From positions 46,526 through 110,525 of IMG/VR virus record IMGVR_UViG_3300030101_003608: 64,000 nt of DNA; one strand, written 5' to 3'. A model generated the notes under the pieces. That model worked only from the letters and a program-made list of their open reading frames with translations, was not told the origin of the DNA and ran no database searches. This stretch comes from a virus. The translations under genes and the position numbers were made by a program. Below, piece by piece: positions 19,745-26,073 of the stretch (its first letter is position 1; every line of letters begins with the position of its first letter).

Positions 19745-20017
19745 TCAGCATTTCCATCTTCTCCTAGCTTTTCTCAAACGGCTGTTTGGATCTTTAGCAG
19801 CTTTAGGAAACTTTTTCATTTGACCAAGAGATCTTGCACAATAACTTTTCTTTCTAGCTCCACCACCTGGTTGAGGTGCTTTAAGATTAGAGCCAGTCTT
19901 TCTATTAATCATTTTACGGCCTTTAGCAGTAAGACCACCTTTCTTAGACTTACAACCATTCTTGATTGTACAGCCTTTCATAGCTCCTTTTTTCTTACTA
20001 CTTTTTTTAGTTGCCAT
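19745..20017 (-). CDS. Small basic Cys-containing protein (SYCARSLGQM/RRRWKC family)
   Basis: 90 residues, strongly basic. The conserved phrases GSNLKAPQPGGGARKKSYC, CARSLGQMKKFPKA and the terminal LRKARRRWKC are a combination I recognise from uncharacterised proteins of aquatic phages and large eukaryotic viruses (a DUF family, probably DUF6321). The four Cys could bind zinc. It starts at the base where the upstream gene stops (TAATG). Function unknown; a packaged DNA-binding role fits the charge and the location beside capsid genes. Confidence 0.75.
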   Translation of the reverse strand: MATKKSSKKKGAMKGCTIKNGCKSKKGGLTAKGRKMINRKTGSNLKAPQPGGGARKKSYCARSLGQMKKFPKAAKDPNSRLRKARRRWKC

Positions 20018-20232
20018 TACTTTTTCTTTTTAAGTCTACGCTTATCGTGATTATATCCTTTAGCTTTTAATTCAAGATGCTTTTTCATTGTACCAGCCCT
20101 AACAGCTTTACCTGATTTTGAATACATCATGTGAGCTTTAAACTTCTTCTTAGCAGTGCTTTTCTTAGCTCCACCTTTTTTCATTTTAGCCATTTTAGTA
20201 GCATCTTTAGTCATTACTTTTGCATATGCCAT
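20017..20232 (-). CDS. Small Lys-rich histone-like protein (71 aa)
   Basis: 71 residues dominated by Lys, Ala and Met (e.g. KMAKMKKGGAKKSTAKKK), ending RRLKKKK. There is no Cys and no obvious fold, as expected of a disordered nucleic-acid-binding protein. It is joined head-to-tail with both neighbours by single-base stop/start overlaps, so the whole cluster should be made in linked amounts. The KKGG signature also appears in the 156-aa protein upstream. Confidence 0.72.
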   Translation of the reverse strand: MAYAKVMTKDATKMAKMKKGGAKKSTAKKKFKAHMMYSKSGKAVRAGTMKKHLELKAKGYNHDKRRLKKKK

Positions 20233-20504
20233 TATTTCTTTTTTTTAGTTGTTTTTCTTTTTCTTATAGCACTGGTTCTTCTACCCATGCCAACTCTTTT
20301 CTTTTCTGCAACAGCTTTTGTCTTTTGTGACTTAGACATAGAACCCCAGGTTCTAGGAGTCTTTTTAGAAATTTTTTTACTAGGTCTACACTTCTTAGTT
20401 TTCTTATTCTTAGAAGAGCCGCAAGGATTTCCTTTCTCATCCTTCCACTTTTCTTTAAACCACCTTTTCAGTGCAAGACCCTTAGCTGTTTTTCTTACTG
20501 CCAT
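20232..20504 (-). CDS. Small basic protein, DUF5872-like (KRWFKEKWKDEKGNPCG)
   Basis: 90 residues. The N-terminus TAKGLALKRWFKEKWKDEKG and the later KTPRTWGSMSKSQ and EKKRVGMGRRTSAIR are hallmarks of a widespread uncharacterised basic-protein family (DUF5872) found in aquatic phages and giant viruses. Two Cys sit in the middle (NPCGS, KKCRPS). It is translationally coupled on both sides (single-base overlaps). Known members have no proven function; DNA binding inside the virion is an inference from charge and synteny. Confidence 0.78.
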   Translation of the reverse strand: MAVRKTAKGLALKRWFKEKWKDEKGNPCGSSKNKKTKKCRPSKKISKKTPRTWGSMSKSQKTKAVAEKKRVGMGRRTSAIRKRKTTKKKK

Positions 20505-20695
20505 TATCCTATCTTACCTCTACGTTTTCTACATTTAGCAATATATCCACTTGCATAAGCAGATGGAAATACTCTATACTTAGCCTTAGCTTTATGATAG
20601 CAAGCATCTTTCTTAGACTTTTTTTTCTTAGATCCTCCTTTTCTGAAATATTCTAAAATTTCACCATCAGTATTAATTCTTCCGTAACCAGGCAT
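20504..20695 (-). CDS. Small basic protein with CYHKAKAKY...PSAYASG...KCRK motif
   Basis: 63 residues. The C-terminal half reads CYHKAKAKYRVFPSAYAS then GYIAKCRKRRGKIG, a motif I recognise from many aquatic phage and algal-virus proteins. A first helix (GEILEYFRKGG) is followed by a Lys run. Two Cys and one His could make a small metal site. It lies inside the basic-protein cluster and starts one base after the upstream stop region. Function unknown; the family often sits near structural genes. Confidence 0.78.
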   Translation of the reverse strand: MPGYGRINTDGEILEYFRKGGSKKKKSKKDACYHKAKAKYRVFPSAYASGYIAKCRKRRGKIG

Positions 20696-20696
20696 C

Positions 20697-20927
20697 TTAT
20701 TTTCTTTTAAGGGTTTTCTTTCTAGGTAAAGTTTTCTTAGGTGCAGCAGATGATTTACCAGCTATAGTCTGTAGTTTTTTAACTTCAGCCATAGCAGCTT
20801 TTCTAATATCAGCCATTAATTTAGTATCCTTTTGGATATCTTGAGCTCTTTGTAAAGTACTCATTGCTGAAGCTACTTCAAACTCACGCATTTCTTTTTT
20901 AGTCATAGTGTTAGTAAATTTAATCAT
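20697..20927 (-). CDS. Small basic/helical protein (76 aa)
   Basis: 76 residues. The first ~50 form a probable long helix (KKEMREFEVASAMSTLQRA), followed by a very basic tail (KKTLPRKKTLKRK). A helix plus a Lys/Arg tail could oligomerise and bind DNA. It overlaps the upstream gene by 4 bases. It belongs to the same cluster, although it is less extreme in composition than its neighbours. Confidence 0.68.
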   Translation of the reverse strand: MIKFTNTMTKKEMREFEVASAMSTLQRAQDIQKDTKLMADIRKAAMAEVKKLQTIAGKSSAAPKKTLPRKKTLKRK

Positions 20928-21139
20928 TTTACTCTATACTGTTTCATAGGTGTAGCTACTCCACCAGTTCTAAGCGTTCTTCCTTGAATAGTTCTGGGAT
21001 TATTAGAATACTTAGGCATTGTTTTACCACAACCGCAGCCTCCACCATATTTCATTTTTTTCATCATTTTGAAATCTTGAGCATCAATCTTTCCATTTTT
21101 GTTTTTGTCCAGTTTATACTGGTTTCCTTTTAGTGCCAT
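20924..21139 (-). CDS. Small protein with EF-hand-like loop and Gly/Cys-rich basic tail (71 aa)
   Basis: 71 residues. Residues about 9-22 read KLDKNKNGKIDAQDF, which fits the calcium-binding EF-hand/dockerin loop (D-x-N-x-N-G-x-I-x-x-x-D). This is followed by KMMKKMKYGGGCGCGK and a basic tail with GRTLRTGGVATPMKQ. One EF-hand loop next to a basic tail suggests a calcium-stabilised virion component. It is the cluster member closest to the 156-aa LPKAQ protein. The EF-hand is read directly; the role is inferred. Confidence 0.7.
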   Translation of the reverse strand: MALKGNQYKLDKNKNGKIDAQDFKMMKKMKYGGGCGCGKTMPKYSNNPRTIQGRTLRTGGVATPMKQYRVK

Positions 21140-21150
21140 ATCTTATAATT

Positions 21151-21621
21151 TTACATACATCTTCTACTACCTTTTGGGTTTCTTGTCCATTGACCACCAT
21201 GTCCATATTTACCACCCTTTTTCATATTTGTATAGTACTCTGGTTCCGGGCTTGGTTCCTGTGGCCCAAGAGGAATTGGTGGAGGATTAAACGGTTGGTC
21301 TTTTGGTTCTAGATCTTTAAACTTTCTATTATAGAATTTTTGCATTCTAGCATCTACTCTACCTTTCTTTCTGTCTAATCTAGCAGCTTGTCTATAAGCT
21401 TTTGCTTCTCCTCTCATGTCTTGTCTTGCTTGACGGCCTGGAAACATATTATCTAAGAATGCATCAGCTTTGCTATAAAAATTTTGAATAGCTTTTCCTG
21501 TTTGTCTTCCTGGTTGAGCTTTAGGTAGCTTTTTTTTCATTTTCTTTACTCCACCTTTTTTATAAGCTTTCATACTAGCACCACCTGTTCCATACATCAT
21601 TTTTTTTCTATATCCTGGCAT
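21151..21621 (-). CDS. Basic virion-type protein with LPKAQ motif (156 aa)
   Basis: 156 residues, basic. It starts MPGYRKKMMYGTGG, continues YKKGGVKKMKKKLPKAQPG, then a helical Arg/Lys-rich middle, a Pro-rich segment (PFNPPPIPLGPQEPSPEP) and a Gly/Lys tail (KKGGKYGHGG). LPKAQ also occurs twice in the large HEXXH protein at the left edge of the window, so two unrelated virion-region proteins share it. That suggests a packaging, interaction or cleavage signal (inference). It is encoded 18 bases after the 339-aa gene. Confidence 0.68.
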   Translation of the reverse strand: MPGYRKKMMYGTGGASMKAYKKGGVKKMKKKLPKAQPGRQTGKAIQNFYSKADAFLDNMFPGRQARQDMRGEAKAYRQAARLDRKKGRVDARMQKFYNRKFKDLEPKDQPFNPPPIPLGPQEPSPEPEYYTNMKKGGKYGHGGQWTRNPKGSRRCM

Positions 21622-21639
21622 AACTTTTATTTTTTAAAT

Positions 21640-22659
21640 TTAACTTTTCCAATAATTTTCACACTCTTTAGTTAAATCATCTAAGACATCTTCATTAAGA
21701 GGATTCTTTAAGAATTCAACTGTATCAGAAACATTTCTTCCCAACATGACATTCTTCTTGTTGTGATAGATATGTCCATCGCTCTTAGTAATAATATACT
21801 TAAAAAAGCTGGAATCTTTAACAATACTTCTAATTTTTAATGATTCCATGTCTGAATTTACTACATCTAAGAAAGTATTAACCGCTCTTTCCATATTGCT
21901 TTCAGCTCCATCTCCGTGAATATATGTATCCATATTTTCATATAAAATATCCAGTGGAGTAGACTTTTTATATTGTGTACTACTTGCATCTACAACTTTT
22001 GCTACATAGAATAATTTAGTACTATTCTTATCAAACAACTTTTGTAGCTCAGATAGTGCTTTATTTCTAAGCTTCTTATATTCAGTTCTACTAGATACAG
22101 TTTCTGCATCTTTATCTAAATAAAACTTAGGTGGTCTAGGTTTTGCTTTTGCATCTTCATAACTTTTTGCAATTAAAGAAAACCCACCTGCCTCAATAGC
22201 ATGCAATTTAATTCTATCATAAGGATCAGACATATTTAAAAACAAAGGTTCATTTCCTACACTTATGTCTATCTTATTCCAGAATTCATTGTTATCTGGT
22301 TTTAATAATTTTACTTTATTCCAAAAATCTTTGTCTTCTGGATCAAGTATGTTAGAAGCTAATTCTGCTTCTAGATCTGCAACAGATTCTCTAATCTGTC
22401 TTACCTTAGCTTCTCTAGCTTCTTTGGAAAGTTTTTTGACTTCTGGAGCAAACTCATTAAGACCTGTTAGATATCTATTAATTCCATTAATCTCTAGACA
22501 TGCTAATTGTTCTTGATGTTTTATTCCATCAAATAAACTTAATCCATAATTTTCTAATCCCATATTTTCTGATCTTGCATCAAAATAGGGTCTAATAGTA
22601 ATCTTTGATTCTCTACTAGCTGATGGTGTTTCCACCATTGTAAATTGTTCTTTTGCCAT
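21640..22659 (-). CDS. Head-region structural protein (339 aa)
   Basis: 339 residues, mixed alpha/beta, charge-rich and with little Cys, starting MAKEQFTMVETPSASRESK. It is the first gene after the MCP terminator. In crAss-like phages genes in this position encode head-completion or auxiliary capsid proteins. I see no enzymatic motif, membrane segment or repeat. The assignment is by position. Confidence 0.58.
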   Translation of the reverse strand: MAKEQFTMVETPSASRESKITIRPYFDARSENMGLENYGLSLFDGIKHQEQLACLEINGINRYLTGLNEFAPEVKKLSKEAREAKVRQIRESVADLEAELASNILDPEDKDFWNKVKLLKPDNNEFWNKIDISVGNEPLFLNMSDPYDRIKLHAIEAGGFSLIAKSYEDAKAKPRPPKFYLDKDAETVSSRTEYKKLRNKALSELQKLFDKNSTKLFYVAKVVDASSTQYKKSTPLDILYENMDTYIHGDGAESNMERAVNTFLDVVNSDMESLKIRSIVKDSSFFKYIITKSDGHIYHNKKNVMLGRNVSDTVEFLKNPLNEDVLDDLTKECENYWKS

Positions 22660-22696
22660 TGGTTTTTATTTTTGTTGGTTATTATTTTGTTGGTTA

Positions 22697-22734
22697 TTAA
22701 AAAAAAAGGGAGAGGAATAGCCCTCCCCCTTTTA
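22697..22734 (-). terminator. MCP terminator
   Basis: On the minus strand a GC-rich stem (AAAGGGGGAGGG pairing with CCTCTCCCTTT, loop of about 5) is followed by nine T, 20-50 bases after the MCP stop. A strong terminator directly after MCP fits high expression of that gene. Confidence 0.85.
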
Positions 22735-22752
22735 TAAGAATCTATTGTTAGA

Positions 22753-24372
22753 TTAGAATGATCCTCCAGTAACTGGGTTTCTCATAACAATCTTCAATAC
22801 CTTAGTTGGGTCTTTTACCCATACAGCTGGCATTGTTTGAGACATCATTACTCTGTATCCATTGAATTGACCAGAAGACTGGAATCCTTGGCTACGTCCC
22901 ATGTAGTCCATTGTACCATTTTGATACCACCACTTAAGTTGATTATCCCAAGATAACTTCAATAAGAAGATGTTATCGTTAGTATTATCAGTGATGTCAA
23001 AGATAATGAATGAATAAGAAGATAATGGGAATCCATCAATAATTGGGTTCTCAATATCATTAGTATTAACATTATCAAATGCTGGGTTAAGTACAAACTT
23101 AACGTTAGCTAAGAAAGGAATCACATAAGAAGTGTAAGCAAAACCAAAGTTAAGATCCATTCCTTGACCAGTGATTGCACCTATATCAGCAGCTTGAATT
23201 ACAAGACCTGATGCTACAGCTTCACGTTTGATAGCTTCATTAACCATTCTCATTCCACCCATACCAGTTTGTACAATCAATTGTCTACTTGGATCTGGAC
23301 CTTGGAATTCAACTTTTCCATTAAAGAAGTTATAAATCTCAGAACGGAATAAGTCAAGGTTAAAGTTATTCTTATTGTATACTCTTTTGAAAGAGTTATC
23401 AAGTTGTTGCCAAAGACCTACAGATAATCTTAAATCATCTGGTCCGTCTTGTCTAACTCTACCACCTTGTCCCCACATTAGGTAAGACTCAATATCATTT
23501 GATACCTTAGTTAAGTGAGCAGCTTCCATGTTAGTAAGGAAAGATCTAGAAAGATCACCATTATCAAATGCTTTCTTTACACCATCTTTACCCATTTTTG
23601 ATACCATATCTTCTAATGAAGTTATAGAACTATCCATGCTATCTCCTGAAGATCTCCAGATCTCAGTTACAGGAATAGTACCATCAGCATTCATTCCACC
23701 TTTGATCATAAGATCAGCTCTAGAAGAAACTGAGTAGTGAACGTGAGCTTCTGCTCCTCCTACATAGTTGTAGAATTCACGGAAACCTGTTCCTGTTGTG
23801 ATGTCAGAAAATCTTTCACCATACTCACCTCTAGCAGAACCTTTTCTAAAGTATTTAGTTCCATTTGCTAAAAATGCAGAATCAAAAGTTGCAGAGTTAT
23901 TATTATTAACCATCTGAACTGTGTAGATAAACCCATCACCTGTAGGAAGAATATCCTCATCAGTAATGTAAAGTTCAGCTCCATTGTATTTGTCATAAGT
24001 GATGATATCACCATGTCCAAATTCTCTGCAGCTCATCTTGATACGGAAAGTAGTACCATCAGCACCTCTAGTATTTGCCAAAGTTGGATCAATATCCTCA
24101 ATTATATAAGGAAGATCTCTTGACACAGGTGTTTGCCACTTATACTCTCCACGAGCATTATCTACTTCAATTACATTTTTGCCACCAAAGCTAGACATTT
24201 GATAAAGAGGCATTTCAACTTTCTGAGACATTGCCCATAAGTCCACTGGACCTAAATCCATTGGTTCTGCATCCTTCAACATGTTAACCAGGTGGTAAGA
24301 GTCTACGTGTGAACTTGCGCTGTACGCTGTATCCCGTAGAAAGATACCATTGTTTAAAACTGGAGTTGCCAT
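22753..24372 (-). CDS. Major capsid protein (crAss-like, HK97 fold expected)
   Basis: 539 residues, the third large protein after TerL and portal, preceded by a scaffold-like acidic protein and followed by a strong terminator. Size, position and the even mixed composition with many aromatic residues fit the crAss-like major capsid protein. Its G-, C- and A-containing codon choices also look more regular than those of its neighbours, as often seen in very highly expressed phage genes. I see no obvious prohead-protease site. Fold assignment is by family knowledge. Confidence 0.85.
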   Translation of the reverse strand: MATPVLNNGIFLRDTAYSASSHVDSYHLVNMLKDAEPMDLGPVDLWAMSQKVEMPLYQMSSFGGKNVIEVDNARGEYKWQTPVSRDLPYIIEDIDPTLANTRGADGTTFRIKMSCREFGHGDIITYDKYNGAELYITDEDILPTGDGFIYTVQMVNNNNSATFDSAFLANGTKYFRKGSARGEYGERFSDITTGTGFREFYNYVGGAEAHVHYSVSSRADLMIKGGMNADGTIPVTEIWRSSGDSMDSSITSLEDMVSKMGKDGVKKAFDNGDLSRSFLTNMEAAHLTKVSNDIESYLMWGQGGRVRQDGPDDLRLSVGLWQQLDNSFKRVYNKNNFNLDLFRSEIYNFFNGKVEFQGPDPSRQLIVQTGMGGMRMVNEAIKREAVASGLVIQAADIGAITGQGMDLNFGFAYTSYVIPFLANVKFVLNPAFDNVNTNDIENPIIDGFPLSSYSFIIFDITDNTNDNIFLLKLSWDNQLKWWYQNGTMDYMGRSQGFQSSGQFNGYRVMMSQTMPAVWVKDPTKVLKIVMRNPVTGGSF

Positions 24373-24400
24373 TTATTATTTGTTTTTATTGTTTACTAAT

Positions 24401-25702
24401 TTAAAATCTTTTGAACATATTGTTCTTTCTTTGTACTGTTGGTTGTTTTCTTGTTGTCCCTTTTCTCTTAGCATTGCCAGAAGCTTGTGCTTGAGATGAA
24501 GAACTAATTTTCTTAGACTGTGCAGTTTTCAGTTTTCTTACTGTATCTGCAACAGCTTCTTGACTACCAAGACTTTTAACTTTGTTTTTATATCCGTCTG
24601 GATCTGAAAGTAACCAAAGTGCTTCTGCAATAAGGTCATGTCTTGGTTCTACAAACTGATATTTTTCAAGAAGATGCCCTAATAAATTTGTAGGCTTTCC
24701 TGATATAGAAGGATAATTAGGTTGTACTAATCCAGAGTATAAATGATTTTGTAGCTTTCTATCTAATTTAATGTCTCCTAATTTGCCTTGTGAAAGTGTA
24801 GTATATACATTATCCATATACTGTGCAGCAGCTTGTTCTTGTTGAACTTTCTTTTGCTCTTGTTCAGCTAACTTATTAGCAACCATCTTCTCTTGCATTT
24901 TATCAAGCTTTGGTTTAAACTGTTTAGCTTTTTTCTCTAGCCTCTCAATATCTGCCCAATCTTGTATTTCTGCTTCTATTTCTTCTGCTGTACCAAAATT
25001 AGTTGCTGTAAGATATTGTCTTGCAATCTCTGCTTGATGATTTTCATTTTCTGGATCTAGTTGTATAACTTCTTCAACATGTGATAAAGTTCTAAACAAT
25101 CCTTTCATGTCTGTACCACCATCTGCAACATATTTAGCAGCTACTTGAAGTTCAGAAGGCAATGAATTAAAAAATTCTTTTGGAGTATTTTCTCTAATTT
25201 GAGCTTCTCTTTCTTGAAAGTTAGCTTCAAACAGTTCTCTAAAATCTTTAGTAGTGTATTCTTCAATAGGCTTATCATCATCAAAGCCAAAAAGAGTACC
25301 CTCTTCAATCATTTTATGAGCTAAATCAACTAGACCACTTTTATCAGTTTTACGTCTACCTGGTTTAGTTTCTCCTACTTCCTCTTCAGTAATTGCATCA
25401 TCTAGTTCAGCTAGTGCTTCATCAACCAGTTCCTTTTTTTGTTCAGGCGTTGCTGGTTGCTCTGTCTCTGCACCTACTTCTTCAGTTGTAGTTTCAGTCT
25501 TGTCAATGAACGTTGTGTCAAGTTCTTCTGGTTTAGAGAAGATGTTTGACTTTTTTTCTTGTGGTTCCGGTTCAACTTCTTCTGCTGGTAACATTATACT
25601 CTCAGCGCCTGGTTGACCAAAAATCTCATCAAGGTTTACATCTACTTCCTCTACCGTTGTAGAGTCTTGTACTTGAGTTTCCTCATTTAATTCTTCTGCC
25701 AT
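24401..25702 (-). CDS. Acidic scaffold-like capsid assembly protein (433 aa)
   Basis: 433 residues. The first ~120 are very acidic and disordered (many Glu, Thr and Pro). The middle is helical with a long Lys/Glu/Gln coiled coil (about residues 250-300), and the last ~40 are basic (SGNAKRKGTTRKQ). An acidic N-terminus, helical core and basic tail encoded directly before MCP are the classic features of a scaffolding protein, although the sequence does not identify a family. A late promoter-like element lies 27 bases upstream of the start. Confidence 0.72.
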   Translation of the reverse strand: MAEELNEETQVQDSTTVEEVDVNLDEIFGQPGAESIMLPAEEVEPEPQEKKSNIFSKPEELDTTFIDKTETTTEEVGAETEQPATPEQKKELVDEALAELDDAITEEEVGETKPGRRKTDKSGLVDLAHKMIEEGTLFGFDDDKPIEEYTTKDFRELFEANFQEREAQIRENTPKEFFNSLPSELQVAAKYVADGGTDMKGLFRTLSHVEEVIQLDPENENHQAEIARQYLTATNFGTAEEIEAEIQDWADIERLEKKAKQFKPKLDKMQEKMVANKLAEQEQKKVQQEQAAAQYMDNVYTTLSQGKLGDIKLDRKLQNHLYSGLVQPNYPSISGKPTNLLGHLLEKYQFVEPRHDLIAEALWLLSDPDGYKNKVKSLGSQEAVADTVRKLKTAQSKKISSSSQAQASGNAKRKGTTRKQPTVQRKNNMFKRF

Positions 25703-25728
25703 TTGTTAGTTTTTGTTGGTTATTACTT

Positions 25729-25741
25729 TAATATACTAAAA
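25729..25741 (-). promoter_or_regulatory. Late promoter-like element (TTTTAGTATATTA)
   Basis: The minus strand reads TTTTAGTATATTA, identical to the copy before the 465-aa structural gene. It lies in a 98-base gap in front of the scaffold-like and MCP genes, where a promoter for the capsid genes would be expected. Confidence 0.58.
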
Positions 25742-25800
25742 TAAATCTTAAAAATTTAAAATTACGGTAAAAATTTATACATTTTTTTCCCATTATATAG

Positions 25801-26073
25801 CTATTTTAGTTTTTTAAATATTTTTTCAAGCTGTTTTATGTAAAATTCTCTTTCTTCAGATCTTACTAATGAAACCTCTTTTATAAAGTTTTCTCTTTCA
25901 GCATGACATTGTGTTAAAAATTGTTCTCTTTCCTTATGCCATGTCTCTCTTTCTCTTGTAGATCTTTCGGATATTTCTTCAATTTTTCTAAGAAGCCATC
26001 TTTCTCTAGTAATAGCATATAAAACCCAGATACCAAGTACCCCATATTGTGTTAATATTTCAAAGGCATCCAT
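25801..26073 (-). CDS. Membrane-anchored coiled-coil protein (90 aa)
   Basis: 90 residues. An N-terminal hydrophobic helix (residues about 8-22, YGVLGIWVLYAI) is followed by a highly charged coiled coil (ERSTRERETWHKEREQ...). Start and portal stop share a base (TAATG). The topology resembles small phage membrane proteins such as holin-accessory or Rz-like factors, but its place between portal and scaffold is unusual for lysis genes. Role unknown. Confidence 0.62.
   Translation of the reverse strand: MDAFEILTQYGVLGIWVLYAITRERWLLRKIEEISERSTRERETWHKEREQFLTQCHAERENFIKEVSLVRSEEREFYIKQLEKIFKKLK

Noticed and set aside
20131-20538. A 135-codon plus-strand frame opposite the basic-protein genes
   Set aside because: Phe/Leu/Ser runs are the mirror image of the Lys/Arg codons on the other strand; a typical shadow.
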